64,000 nucleotides of DNA from Salinispora pacifica CNR114 (GTDB taxonomy: Bacteria; Actinomycetota; Actinomycetes; Mycobacteriales; Micromonosporaceae): assembly GCF_000514775.1 (NCBI RefSeq), contig NZ_KI911467.1:124001-188000 (forward strand), in the 5' to 3' direction. Each line of letters opens with the position of its first letter. Within the stretch, counting starts at the first letter, position 1. Below the pieces are notes generated by a model. The model ran no database searches. It was not told where the DNA came from and saw nothing but the letters and a program-made list of their open reading frames with translations. The position numbers and the translations under genes are program-made. Of this stretch, positions 25,871 to 35,120 are shown one piece after another.

Positions 25871-26908
25871 ATGTCCGCATTTCCTGCCGCTCCCGTGGTG
25901 CGGGACAATTCCGCTGCCTACCAGTTACTCGACCTGATTCAGGGCTCGGTGATCACGCAGGCGATCTCGGCCGCGGCCACGCTTGGCATCGCCGACGTTC
26001 TGGCCGCCGGCCCGTTGCCGGCGGAGGAGATCGCCAAACGCGTGGGCTCCGATCCGGAGGCGACCTATCGGCTGCTGCGTACGCTCTCCGGCTGCTCGGT
26101 GTTCACGTTGCGACCGGATGGCAGCTTCGCGCTCGCCCCGATGGGCGAGGCGCTGCGCGACGACGCGCCGGATTCCATGCGCGGCATAGCGATGCTCATG
26201 GGGCATCCGCTGCTCTGGGAGGAGTGGGGGCACCTGATCGAGTCGGTGCGTACCGGTGCGGCCAACCTACCGAAGCTGCGAGGCATGGGCGCCTTTGAGT
26301 TCCTGATGGCGAACCCGGCGTACGCGGCCGAGTTCTTCCAGGGTATGGGAAGCCTCTCCGGCGCGGAGACCGCCCCGGTGCTCGCCGCGTACGACTTCTC
26401 GCGGTTCCGTACCGTGGTGGATGTCGTTGGCGGGCGCGGCACGCTGCTGGCCGGAATCCTCGCCCAGACCGGGGGTGCCAACGGCATCCTGTTCGACAAC
26501 GAGGTCGCCACCGCGGACGCACCGGCGGTCTTCGCCTCGGCCGGTGTCGGTGACCGGGTGACAATCGAGCATGGCGGCCAGTTCGACACCCTGCCGGCCG
26601 GTGCCGACGCCTATGTGCTCAAGCACGTCCTGCACGACTTCCCGGAGCCCGCCTGCCGGCAGCTACTGCACAACGTGCGGGAGGCGATCGCCCCGGACGG
26701 GACCATGCTCGTGATCGAGTATGTGCTCGAGGAGCAGAACGAACCCCACATTGGCAAGATCATTGATCTGTGGCTCCTGCTGCTGCTCGGCGCCAAGGAG
26801 CGCACCCGGCCGCAGTACACCGAGCTGTTCGCCGAGGCCGGCCTGAAGGTTACCCGGGTCATCCCGACCGCCTCACCGGTCTCGATCATCGAGGCGGTTC
26901 CGGTATGA
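25871..26908 (+). CDS. O-methyltransferase-fold protein with altered SAM loop (AlpH-like candidate)
   Basis: A 345-aa protein of the hydroxyneurosporene/DnrK-type methyltransferase family: an N-terminal dimerisation winged helix (residues 15-110) and a Rossmann domain. The usual DVGGGxG loop reads DVVGGRG here, and the downstream LKHVLHDFPE motif is kept. The gene heads the core angucycline operon, where kinamycin clusters have AlpH. From memory, AlpH has been reported as a methyltransferase homologue that joins hydrazine-bearing glutamate to the polyketide without SAM. The altered loop would fit such a change of function, but normal O-methylation cannot be excluded. GGAGGAAAAGG precedes the ATG. 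Confidence 0.82.
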   Translation: MSAFPAAPVVRDNSAAYQLLDLIQGSVITQAISAAATLGIADVLAAGPLPAEEIAKRVGSDPEATYRLLRTLSGCSVFTLRPDGSFALAPMGEALRDDAPDSMRGIAMLMGHPLLWEEWGHLIESVRTGAANLPKLRGMGAFEFLMANPAYAAEFFQGMGSLSGAETAPVLAAYDFSRFRTVVDVVGGRGTLLAGILAQTGGANGILFDNEVATADAPAVFASAGVGDRVTIEHGGQFDTLPAGADAYVLKHVLHDFPEPACRQLLHNVREAIAPDGTMLVIEYVLEEQNEPHIGKIIDLWLLLLLGAKERTRPQYTELFAEAGLKVTRVIPTASPVSIIEAVPV

Positions 26909-26961
26909 GACTCGCCGTACCGCCGCTCCCACCGCCGCCACTGAGGAGCTGAGGTCAGCAG

Positions 26962-28473
26962 ATGGATACGGACGTGATCGTCATCGGTGCCGGACCCACC
27001 GGACTGATGCTCGCGGCCGAGCTCCGGCTCGGCGGCGCGAGCGTCACCGTTGTCGAACGGCGTAGCGAGCGGAGCTGGGAGTCCCGCGGCATCGGATTCA
27101 CGGCGCGCGCGGCGGAGGTCTTCGCGCAGCGAGGCCTGCTGGAGCGGCTGGAGAACGCCGAGATCACCCGGCAGGGGCACTTCGGTGGCATTCCGCTCGA
27201 CTTCGGGGTGCTCGAGGACTCGCACTTCGGAGTCCGCGGCGCGCCGCAGTTCACCGTCGAGGAGATGCTGGAGAACCGAGCGTTGGAGCTCGGGGTGGTC
27301 CTGTGCCGGGGGCAGGAGCTGATCGAGCTGAGTGATACCGGCGACCACGTCACGGCGACCGTGCAGGGACCGGACGGCCGGATCGAGTACTCGGCGCACT
27401 ACCTGGTGGGTTGCGACGGCGGCCGAAGCACCGTACGCAAGCTCTCCGGTTTTGACTTCCCCGGCCGGGACGCGACCTGCGAGATGTACCTGGCGGACGT
27501 GACCGGCTGTGATATCCGGCCGCGGATGATCGGCGAGCTGCTGCCGAACGGCATGGTCATGGCGGGGGCGCTCGGCGAGGGCTACTCCCGCATCATCGTC
27601 TGTGAGACCGGCACCCCACCGGATCGGGACCGACAGGTCACCTTCGCCGACGTGGCGGACGCCTGGCAGCGGCTGACCGGCGAGTCCATCCAGCACGGCA
27701 CGGCGCGCTGGGTGAGCCGGTTCACCGACGCCACCCGCCAGGTAACCGAGTACCGGCGGGGGCGGGTGCTGCTGGCCGGGGACGCCGCCCACATTCACCT
27801 GCCCGCCGGTGGGCAGGGAATGAGCATTGGCGTGCAGGACGCGGTGAACCTCGGTTGGAAGCTGGCGGCCACGGTCCGGGGCACAGCGGACGCCGGGCTA
27901 CTCGACACCTATCACCGCGAGCGCCATCCGGTGGGGGCTCGGGTCCTGCGCAATACCCGTGCCCAGGGAATTCTCAACCTCAGCGGGAACTCGGTCGAGC
28001 CGCTGCGCGCCGTGGTGGCCGAGCTCATCGCGCTACCGGTGGTGGCGCGGCACCTCTCCGGCATGGTGAGCGGACTCGATATTCGACACGACCCGGACCC
28101 GGAGGCCGCACCGCTGGTCGGAGCGCGGATTCCGGACCGCGAACTGGAGCTGGTCGGGGGCGGCCGGGACCGGATCGCCCGGCTGCTGCAGTCGGCGCGG
28201 GGTGTCCTGATCACCGCTGCGGACTCCGCGGCGACGGAGCGGTCGGCCGCCGCCTGGTCCGACCGGGTCGACCTGGTACGGGTGCGAAGTATGCCCGCCA
28301 ACCTGGGCGTAGCCGGCCCGCCCCCGGAATCGGTGCTGGTCCGCCCGGACGGCTACCTCGCCTGGGTCGCGCCGGGCGGGGGCGAGCTGGTTGACGCCCT
28401 GCGGCGTTGGTTCGGTGCGGCCCGATCGACCGGTGAGTCCACCGACCCGGACCGCCTCGCGCGCGCCCACTAG
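26962..28473 (+). CDS. FAD-dependent polyketide monooxygenase (AlpE/JadH-like)
   Basis: A 503-aa aromatic hydroxylase. It has VIVIGAGPTGLMLAAEL, the DG motif VGCDGGRSTVRKL and VLLAGDAAHIHLPAGGQGM, with the C-terminal thioredoxin-like domain. It belongs to the angucycline oxygenases that hydroxylate or dehydrate the tetracyclic core at C-12, C-4a or C-12b. It lies 53 bases after the methyltransferase-like gene and is probably co-transcribed with it. It resembles the protein at 30880-32358 more than the one at 29454-30893. Confidence 0.9.
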   Translation: MDTDVIVIGAGPTGLMLAAELRLGGASVTVVERRSERSWESRGIGFTARAAEVFAQRGLLERLENAEITRQGHFGGIPLDFGVLEDSHFGVRGAPQFTVEEMLENRALELGVVLCRGQELIELSDTGDHVTATVQGPDGRIEYSAHYLVGCDGGRSTVRKLSGFDFPGRDATCEMYLADVTGCDIRPRMIGELLPNGMVMAGALGEGYSRIIVCETGTPPDRDRQVTFADVADAWQRLTGESIQHGTARWVSRFTDATRQVTEYRRGRVLLAGDAAHIHLPAGGQGMSIGVQDAVNLGWKLAATVRGTADAGLLDTYHRERHPVGARVLRNTRAQGILNLSGNSVEPLRAVVAELIALPVVARHLSGMVSGLDIRHDPDPEAAPLVGARIPDRELELVGGGRDRIARLLQSARGVLITAADSAATERSAAAWSDRVDLVRVRSMPANLGVAGPPPESVLVRPDGYLAWVAPGGGELVDALRRWFGAARSTGESTDPDRLARAH

Positions 28474-28500
28474 ACAGCCGTACCCAGGGGAGGGGTGAAC

Positions 28501-29457
28501 GTGACCACCGATACGGTGCACGAGACGGAGCATCAGGTCGTCGTCGACGCGCCCGCCGAGCGGGTGTACGCGTTGATCGAGGAGGTCGGCCGCTGGCCGG
28601 AGGTGTTCCCACCGACGGTCCACGCCGAGTGTCTCGAACGTGACGGCGGGGCCGAGCTAATCCGGATCTGGGCGACCGCCAACGGCGCCGCCAAGACGTG
28701 GACCTCGCGGCGGCGGCACGACCGGGAGCGGTGGACCGTCTCTTTCCGGCAGGAGCGCTCGCAGCATCCGGTCGGCGGCATGGGCGGAGCGTGGGTGATC
28801 GAGCCGATCTCCGCCGGCGCCTGCCGGGTGCGGCTGCTGCACGACTTCTTCGCGGCCAGCGAGGACCCCGCCGATCTGGCCTGGATCCGGCGAGCGGTGA
28901 ACCGCAACAGCACTTCGGAGCTGGCGGCGCTCAAGACGGCTGCCGAACTCGTCGCCGACCAGCGCTTCTCCTTCGATGACACCGTGCCGGTCGCCGGTAG
29001 TGCCGCGGAGGTCTACGACTTTCTCAACGACGCCCGGCGCTGGCCACTGCGGCTCCCGCACGTCGCTCGGGTGGTGCTGGGGGAGGAGACACCGGGGCTT
29101 CAGGTGCTGGAGATGGATACCCGCACCAAGGACGGGCCGGTGCACACGACGCGCTCGGTCCGGGTCTGCGAGCCGCACCGCGGCATCGTCTACAAGCAGA
29201 TCGTCCCGCCCGCCCTGCTGACGCTGCACCTCGGTCGCTGGTTGATCGAGGAGCAGGGCCCGGGGCGGGTGCTGGTCACCTCCCGGCATACGGTGCGGAT
29301 CAATACCGCGCGGATCGCCGAGGTCCTCGGGCCGGGGGCCGACCTGCCGGCCGCGCGGGAGTTCGTCCGAAACGCCCTCAGTGCGAACAGTCTGACGACC
29401 CTGCGGGCCGCGAAGGCGTATGCCGAGGGCGCCGGCGGGGGACGGGTAGTGCCGTGA
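28501..29457 (+). CDS. Didomain aromatase/cyclase (ActVII/JadD type)
   Basis: A 318-aa protein made of two START/SRPBCC domains (residues 1-150 and 155-318), each opening with a similar strand-helix (QVVVDAPAERVYALIEEVGR and TVPVAGSAAEVYDFLNDARR). This arrangement is that of bifunctional aromatase/cyclases that close and aromatise the first ring of reduced polyketides. The GTG at 28501 is preferred over 28495 because the AGGGGAGGG site sits immediately before the earlier one. It overlaps the next gene by GTGA. Confidence 0.92.
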   Translation: MTTDTVHETEHQVVVDAPAERVYALIEEVGRWPEVFPPTVHAECLERDGGAELIRIWATANGAAKTWTSRRRHDRERWTVSFRQERSQHPVGGMGGAWVIEPISAGACRVRLLHDFFAASEDPADLAWIRRAVNRNSTSELAALKTAAELVADQRFSFDDTVPVAGSAAEVYDFLNDARRWPLRLPHVARVVLGEETPGLQVLEMDTRTKDGPVHTTRSVRVCEPHRGIVYKQIVPPALLTLHLGRWLIEEQGPGRVLVTSRHTVRINTARIAEVLGPGADLPAAREFVRNALSANSLTTLRAAKAYAEGAGGGRVVP

Positions 29458-30893
29458 CGGTCACCCCGGTCGTCATCGTCGGCGCCGGCCCGGTCGGGCT
29501 CCTGCTCGCCGGCGAGCTGGGTCGGGCCGGGGTGCCGGTCGTCGTCGTGGAGCGGCTGGCCGAGGCGATGACCGAGTCACGGGCGAGTCAGCTCTCCACG
29601 CTCACCGCCGAGCTGCTGCACGAGCGGGGCCTCGATGCACTGCTCGCCGAGGCCGGGCACGAGTCGCGGGCCCACTTCGCCGGCCTGGGATTTGAGCTGT
29701 CCGAGCTGGACAGTGCGTACCCGGGTAACTGGAAGGTGCCGCAGTACCGGACCGAGGCTGTGCTCGCTGAGTACGCCCGGCGTTGGGGCGCGACGGTGCT
29801 GCGGGGGCACGAACTGACCGGGCTCACCGCCGGGTCGGGCCATGTGGTCTGCCAGCTCCGGGGGCCCGCGGGACGGCAGCGCCTCGATGCGGGTTTCGTG
29901 GTCGGCTGTGACGGGTCGGACAGCGCGGTGCGCCGGCTGTGGGATTTCCCGGTGTCGGCGGCGGCGGCGACGAGGGAGCTGTTGCGGGCGGACGTTACCG
30001 GGCTTCGGATCCGGGACCGTAGGTTCGAGCGGTGGCCCGGCGGGCTTGCGGTGGCGGCGACCCGAGCCGGTGTCACCCGGGTGATGGTGCATGTGGCCGG
30101 CCAGCCGGTGCCCGCCCGGGTGGGGCGGCCGGAGTTCGGTGCGGTCGTCCGGGCCTGGGCGGCGGTGACCGGCGAGGACCTCTCCGGTGGGACTCCGGTC
30201 TGGCTGGATGCCTTCGACAATTCCCGGGGGCAGGTCGGTGCGTATCGACGGGGTCGGGTGTTGCTGGCCGGGGACGCCGCCCACTGGCACCTTCCGATCG
30301 GTGGCCAGGCGCTCAACGTCGGACTCCAGGACGCGGTGAACTTGGGCTGGAAGCTGGCGGCGACGGTGCGCGGCTGGGCCGCACCCGGGCTCCTGGACAG
30401 CTACCACGACGAGCGGCACCCGGTCGCGGCGCGGGTGCTGGAGCACGTCACCGCGCAGGAGACGCTGCTGCTGGGCGGAGCGGAGGTCGAGCCGCTCCGG
30501 GCGATCCTGGCGGAGCTCGTCGGCCTGCGGCCGGTCCGCGATCATTTGGCCGAGACCGCCGCCAACCTGAGGGACCGGTCTGGCCCACCTGGCCCGTCGC
30601 CGATCGGGCGGCGGGCTACGAAGCTACGGTTGCGAACCGACTCGGGGCCGCTTCCGTTGGCTGACTCCGAGCCCGTCATTGTCCGGCTCAAACCCGGTAC
30701 GGACGGTCCGCACCGTGCTGCGGTCCGGACCGTGCGCGCCCGTTGTGACGGTGGTCCTCCCCTGGACGCCACCGCCCTCCTCCTGCGCCCAGACGGCTAC
30801 ATCGCCTGGGCCGGCGACGACGAGGAGGGCCTGGAACAGGCAATCGAGAAGCTGCTGTGGGTGGAAGGTAGGAAGGAAAATGCCAGACTTTGA
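29454..30893 (+). CDS. FAD-dependent polyketide monooxygenase
   Basis: A 479-aa aromatic hydroxylase. It has VVIVGAGPVGLLLAGEL, the DG motif VGCDGSDSAVRRL and VLLAGDAAHWHLP. It is translationally coupled to the aromatase by a GTGA overlap and overlaps the next oxygenase by 14 bases, so the genes are made together. It is the most divergent of the three oxygenases in this operon. The pair may act in sequence on the same intermediate, as AlpF/AlpG-type enzymes do; the exact position oxidised is not predictable. Confidence 0.88.
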   Translation: MTVTPVVIVGAGPVGLLLAGELGRAGVPVVVVERLAEAMTESRASQLSTLTAELLHERGLDALLAEAGHESRAHFAGLGFELSELDSAYPGNWKVPQYRTEAVLAEYARRWGATVLRGHELTGLTAGSGHVVCQLRGPAGRQRLDAGFVVGCDGSDSAVRRLWDFPVSAAAATRELLRADVTGLRIRDRRFERWPGGLAVAATRAGVTRVMVHVAGQPVPARVGRPEFGAVVRAWAAVTGEDLSGGTPVWLDAFDNSRGQVGAYRRGRVLLAGDAAHWHLPIGGQALNVGLQDAVNLGWKLAATVRGWAAPGLLDSYHDERHPVAARVLEHVTAQETLLLGGAEVEPLRAILAELVGLRPVRDHLAETAANLRDRSGPPGPSPIGRRATKLRLRTDSGPLPLADSEPVIVRLKPGTDGPHRAAVRTVRARCDGGPPLDATALLLRPDGYIAWAGDDEEGLEQAIEKLLWVEGRKENARL

Positions 30894-32358
30894 CGCAGAC
30901 GTCATCATTGTTGGGGCCGGCCCCACCGGGCTCATGCTCGCCGGCGAACTGCGCCTCGCCGGGGTCGAGGCTCTCGTCCTGGACCGGCTAACCGAGCCGA
31001 CGAAGCAGTCTCGCGCGCTCGGCTTCTCGGCCCGGACAATCGAGGAGTTCGACCAGCGTGGACTACTGCCCCGCTTCGGCGAGCTACAGACCATCCCCTT
31101 CGGCCACTTCGGTGGGCTGCCGCTGAACTTTCAGGTGGTACCCGGCGGCTCGTACGGGGCCCGGGGTAAGCCGCAGTCACTCACCGAGGGGATCCTGACC
31201 GGCTGGGCCACCGAACAGGGCGCCGAACTCCGCCGGGGCCACGAGGTGACCGGGCTGCGGGAGATCGACGGGGGCGTCGAGCTGGATGTCGACACCCCGA
31301 CGGGCTCCACGCGTCTGCGGGCCCGGTACGTGGCCGGCTGCGACGGTGGCCGCAGCACCGTACGGAAGTTGGTCGGAGTGGACTTCCCCGGCACCGATGC
31401 CACAATCGAGATGTGGTTTGCCGACGTGGCGGGCTGTGCGCTGCGGCCCCGATTCTCCGGCGAGCGGGTACCCGGTGGAATGGTCATGGTGCTTCCGCTG
31501 GGCCCCGAGGTCAACCGGGTGGTGGTTTACGAACGCGGCATGACCCGGCGTGGCGAGGGGGCGCCGAGCTTCGAGATGATCGCCGCCGCCTGGAATCGGT
31601 TGACCGGTGAGGACATCAGCGGCGGGAACCCGCTGTGGACCAGTTGGACCACCGACGCCAGCCGGCAGGCGGCGGAGTACCGGCGTGGCCGGGTGTTCCT
31701 GCTCGGCGACGCGGCGCACATCCACCTGCCGGTCGGCGCGCAGGGGATGAGCGCGGGCATCGGCGACGCCGTCAACCTCGGCTGGAAGCTCGGCGCGGCG
31801 ATCAAGGGTCATGTTCCGGACGGTTTGCTGGACACCTACCACACCGAACGGCACCCGGTCGCCGCCCGGATCCTGACCAACACCCTCGCACAGCGCATTC
31901 TGTATCTGGGCGGCGACGAACTGGACCCGATGCGGGCGGTGATGACCGAGCTGCTCGCCTACGAGGAGGCCCAGCAGCTGCTGGTCGGCATGGTCACCGG
32001 GCTGGACATCCGCTACGACGTCGGAGCGGACGACCAAACGCTGCTCGGCCGGCGGCTGCCCGACACCGAGCTCACCGGTGACTTCGGGCCGGTCGGCACC
32101 GCCCGGGCCTTCAGCTTCCTGCACAGCGGCCGAAGCGTCCTCCTCGACCTGGCCGGCGATGCCGAGCTGCGCGCGGTGGCGGCGCCGTGGAAGGACCGGG
32201 TTGACGTGGTCACTGCGACCGCGCCGCCCGCCGGTGCGTTGGCGGAGGTCAACGCTGTGCTGGTGCGGCCGGACGGCTACGTCGCGTGGCTCGGCTCGAA
32301 AGCTGCGGACAGCACCGGCCTGTCGGAGGCCCTCATCCGGTGGTGTGGCCGGCCCTGA
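30880..32358 (+). CDS. FAD-dependent polyketide monooxygenase
   Basis: A 492-aa aromatic hydroxylase with VIIVGAGPTGLMLAGEL, the DG motif AGCDGGRSTVRKL and VFLLGDAAHIHLPVGAQGM. AAGGA lies directly upstream of the ATG at 30880, which is inside the end of the preceding gene. It is a paralogue of the 26962-28473 protein. In angucycline pathways such enzymes carry out the C-12 hydroxylation and quinone formation needed before ring-B opening. Confidence 0.9.
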   Translation: MPDFDADVIIVGAGPTGLMLAGELRLAGVEALVLDRLTEPTKQSRALGFSARTIEEFDQRGLLPRFGELQTIPFGHFGGLPLNFQVVPGGSYGARGKPQSLTEGILTGWATEQGAELRRGHEVTGLREIDGGVELDVDTPTGSTRLRARYVAGCDGGRSTVRKLVGVDFPGTDATIEMWFADVAGCALRPRFSGERVPGGMVMVLPLGPEVNRVVVYERGMTRRGEGAPSFEMIAAAWNRLTGEDISGGNPLWTSWTTDASRQAAEYRRGRVFLLGDAAHIHLPVGAQGMSAGIGDAVNLGWKLGAAIKGHVPDGLLDTYHTERHPVAARILTNTLAQRILYLGGDELDPMRAVMTELLAYEEAQQLLVGMVTGLDIRYDVGADDQTLLGRRLPDTELTGDFGPVGTARAFSFLHSGRSVLLDLAGDAELRAVAAPWKDRVDVVTATAPPAGALAEVNAVLVRPDGYVAWLGSKAADSTGLSEALIRWCGRP

Positions 32359-32428
32359 CCGGCCCACCCAGCCCGAAAGTCCCGCGCGGCGTAGGCCCGC
32401 CGCGGGTCCCAGCGGAGCGAGGAGACGC

Positions 32429-33172
32429 ATGCCCTACATCGACCCCGAAAACGGCTACCTGACGGTCATCAACCTGTTCAAGACCGACACCCCCGAGCGA
32501 GTGGATCGACTCGTCGGCGAGATGCGGGCGATCGTCGACACCGCGAACTACCCCGGTTGGATCTCCAGTACCGTGCATCGGGGCCGGACCGAGCCGGGGA
32601 CCGCCAACTTCATCCAGTGGCGCGGCAAACAGGATCTGGAGTCGCGGTACGCCGGCGACGAGTTCAAGCACCGTACGGTTCCGGTGTTCCACGAGATCAC
32701 CACCTTCATCCGGTTGCTGCAGACCGAGGTGGAGGTGAGCCAGCGCCACCCCACGCTCGGTGCGGTCACGGAGATCTCACCGGCCCGCGACGACTACACG
32801 GTGATTGAGATCCTCGGCGTGGCCCCCGCCGATCAGGACCAGCTGATCGGCACCCTCGGCGCGGCCCATCAGTGGCTGGTGGACGTACCGGGCTATCGCT
32901 CGCAGAGCCTGCTCCGCGGCATTCGGGCCCGGGGCGTCCAGGGCGGTGGCAGTGGTCTGACCGCCGTCGGCGAGGAGCGGGACTTCGTGGTGGTCTACTC
33001 CCAGTGGGACAGCCCGGAGACCTTCGACGCGTTCCGCACCCGACCCGCCGCCGACCAGCCCGCGGCCAGCCGCAGGTCGCTGGAGAAGCGGAACGCCCTC
33101 ACAACCACCACCAGCTGGAACACCTATCGGGTCGTCCACACCCGGTCCAGCGCCCAACCCGCGTCGGCCTGA
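32429..33172 (+). CDS. Didomain ABM-type oxygenase (JadG/GilOII/AlpJ-like ring-B opener)
   Basis: A 247-aa protein with two antibiotic-biosynthesis-monooxygenase (ferredoxin-like) domains: residues 1-105 (YLTVINLFKTDTPERVDRLV) and 120-225 (YTVIEILGVAPADQDQLIGT). This is the architecture of JadG, GilOII and AlpJ, which oxidatively open the angucycline B ring; in kinamycin biosynthesis this leads to the contracted benzofluorene. It is the strongest sign in the polyketide half that the product has a rearranged fluorene core. The ATG at 32429 follows GAGGAG. Last gene of the core plus-strand operon; a 22-bp hairpin follows. Confidence 0.85.
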   Translation: MPYIDPENGYLTVINLFKTDTPERVDRLVGEMRAIVDTANYPGWISSTVHRGRTEPGTANFIQWRGKQDLESRYAGDEFKHRTVPVFHEITTFIRLLQTEVEVSQRHPTLGAVTEISPARDDYTVIEILGVAPADQDQLIGTLGAAHQWLVDVPGYRSQSLLRGIRARGVQGGGSGLTAVGEERDFVVVYSQWDSPETFDAFRTRPAADQPAASRRSLEKRNALTTTTSWNTYRVVHTRSSAQPASA

Positions 33173-33179
33173 CCTTCCC

Positions 33180-33229
33180 CGGCATTCGGTCGCGGCCCGT
33201 GGCGGAGCACGGGCCGCGACCGAATGCCG
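33180..33229. terminator. Bidirectional hairpin terminator
   Basis: Perfect 22-bp stem (33180-33201 with 33208-33229) and a 6-base loop, between the core operon and the convergent diazo-cassette operon. It is the longest hairpin seen in the window. Confidence 0.9.
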
Positions 33230-33236
33230 CACAGCG

Positions 33237-35120
33237 CTACTGGCCGGTGATGTTCGCCCAGTGCCACTGGCTGTCGAAGGCGGCCACCTCGAGGTCGGTG
33301 CCGGTGGCGGCCAGCGTGGCCGCCTGGGTCGTGGCGATGGCGATGAAATCCGAGGCCCGATGCGCGGCGAGCAGGTCCTGCTCGTCGAAGGGCCGCCCCG
33401 CACAGCGCAGCAGCCGCAGGTCGACGAAGCCGGCGAAGGCGCGGCCCAGCACCACCACCGGCTGCGGGCTGCGGATGCTGAACCGCACCCGGGCGGCGAT
33501 GTGACCGTGGTGGTGTTGGTCGGAGTGGTACGCGAGATCCGGGATGGTGGGCGGGGCGAAATAGTCGCGGTCCACCACCTCCGGTACGGGCGGCAGGTTG
33601 CCGGCGAGAAAGTGCCAGGAGTTGTACTGCATACGCGCGGCCATCGACCAGGCGGCGTCGGCCAGGTGCGCGGCGGAGTTTCCGAAGTGCCGCCGGGCCG
33701 CTGGCGCCGGCACCACGCAGCAGAAGAAGTGCGGGATGTCCCAGGAGACGATCGTGGCCCACCGCTCGTCCCGCAGCGCCCCGACCAGCCTGGTCAACGA
33801 CCGCATTCCCCGGCTCATCGCGAAGTCGGCGTCGAAGACCGTGGTCGCCGCGGCGACGGTTTCGTACACCAGGGACTCCAGCCCGGTCCCGAAGTCGCCC
33901 CGCGGTTCGGCCAGCCAGCCCGGCGACGCCGCCACGGCAGCACCCAGCTCGCGCAGGGTCTCACCGGAGATGGGGAGCCGGTCGCGCAGGTGGGCGCTGA
34001 GCCTCGCCTCCGTGCGCCGGGCCCGCCCCGGGTCCGGCCCGGCGACCCGCTCGATCTTGTGCATCAGGGGCCCGTGGATGTCGCGGTAGAGCTGCACCCT
34101 GGTGCTGATCTCCCGACGGCGGCGAGCGACCGCCACCGCCAGCGCGTCGAGTGCCGTCACCGTGGCCGAGCTGGCCGGCGGCACCGGATCACCGCCGGGG
34201 ATCTCGTTGTAGGCCACCCGGGTTCGTTCCAGGAGGTGGGCCACGTGGTCGAGGGTCAGCTGGGTACCGTTCGCCTCCTCGATCCGGGCGTACCCCGCCG
34301 ACCGGACCAGCAGCGTGAGCGACACCACCAGCAGCACGTCGTCGTCGGCCCACAGGTCGAGTGGGACGGTGACCAGCGCGCTCAGTGCGCAGTCCGGATG
34401 CCCCGGCCACAGCGTCTTGCCGGTCAGGGTGTTTCGGTCGCGGAAGTTGGTGTACTGCCGGTCACCGCAGTAGAACACCACCGGAGCTGTGCGGCGTACC
34501 GCCTCGGTCAGCTCCGCGAGCAGCTTCGCCCGGCCGTCCGACCGGGCCTCGGCGAGCCAGTGGCGGCAGTCGGCGACCGAGTCGTGTAGCCGGGTGGTGG
34601 CAGCGGTGAGCTCGGCCTGGTGGGCGGCCAGGTCCCGGGTCGACCACGGCACCCTAAGCACCCCGCCGACCAGGTCATCCGTGCTGGTCAGCGGCCCCTG
34701 GGACGGAACCCGTACGGCAATCCGGCCGCTTCTGGTCAGCCCCACCTCGCCGAGGAAGGCCGTACCGGCGCGGTCCGCCGGTCGGGCGGGCGGATCGTCC
34801 CCGCGCCACGACCGTCCGAAGAGCACCCGGATCGCGCACTCCGCTGCGGTGGGCAGCGCCCGTAGTTGGATCTCGGCCGGAACGTGCCCGCCGAGGGTCA
34901 GCAGCGTCTCCACCGCCACCGCCGGGTTCGGCGCGGCTGTCGCCTGCTGCCAGACCCGGTTTAACAGGCCGGGGAAGCCGGCATCGCTGCCGACCGGATA
35001 GTCGGGTGTGGTGGTGGCGCCGGCCTTCCGGCCGAGTCGGCTCGGCCGTCGGCTCTGCCGCGCCTTCGCCAGGGCAGCTCGGCGGGACAGTCCGCTATCC
35101 GGCTCTACTGGCAGTGTCAT
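33237..35120 (-). CDS. Unrecognised 627-aa protein of the diazo cassette
   Basis: I do not recognise a family. The protein is soluble, 627 aa, without a signal peptide or membrane helices. The first 40 residues are basic (Arg/Lys-rich). The middle (residues about 100-330) is mixed alpha/beta, with CGDRQYTNFRDRNTL and a helical stretch of many Ala/Leu. The last third contains conserved-looking aromatic and metal-type residues, notably IVSWDIPHFFCC and YHSDQHHHGH, a His cluster that could bind metal. Start: the ATG at 35120 has GGAGG at 6 bases, while the ATG at 35126 touches it, so 35120 is preferred. It overlaps the ferredoxin gene, so the two are co-translated and could be redox partners. 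Confidence 0.8.
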   Translation of the reverse strand: MTLPVEPDSGLSRRAALAKARQSRRPSRLGRKAGATTTPDYPVGSDAGFPGLLNRVWQQATAAPNPAVAVETLLTLGGHVPAEIQLRALPTAAECAIRVLFGRSWRGDDPPARPADRAGTAFLGEVGLTRSGRIAVRVPSQGPLTSTDDLVGGVLRVPWSTRDLAAHQAELTAATTRLHDSVADCRHWLAEARSDGRAKLLAELTEAVRRTAPVVFYCGDRQYTNFRDRNTLTGKTLWPGHPDCALSALVTVPLDLWADDDVLLVVSLTLLVRSAGYARIEEANGTQLTLDHVAHLLERTRVAYNEIPGGDPVPPASSATVTALDALAVAVARRRREISTRVQLYRDIHGPLMHKIERVAGPDPGRARRTEARLSAHLRDRLPISGETLRELGAAVAASPGWLAEPRGDFGTGLESLVYETVAAATTVFDADFAMSRGMRSLTRLVGALRDERWATIVSWDIPHFFCCVVPAPAARRHFGNSAAHLADAAWSMAARMQYNSWHFLAGNLPPVPEVVDRDYFAPPTIPDLAYHSDQHHHGHIAARVRFSIRSPQPVVVLGRAFAGFVDLRLLRCAGRPFDEQDLLAAHRASDFIAIATTQAATLAATGTDLEVAAFDSQWHWANITGQ

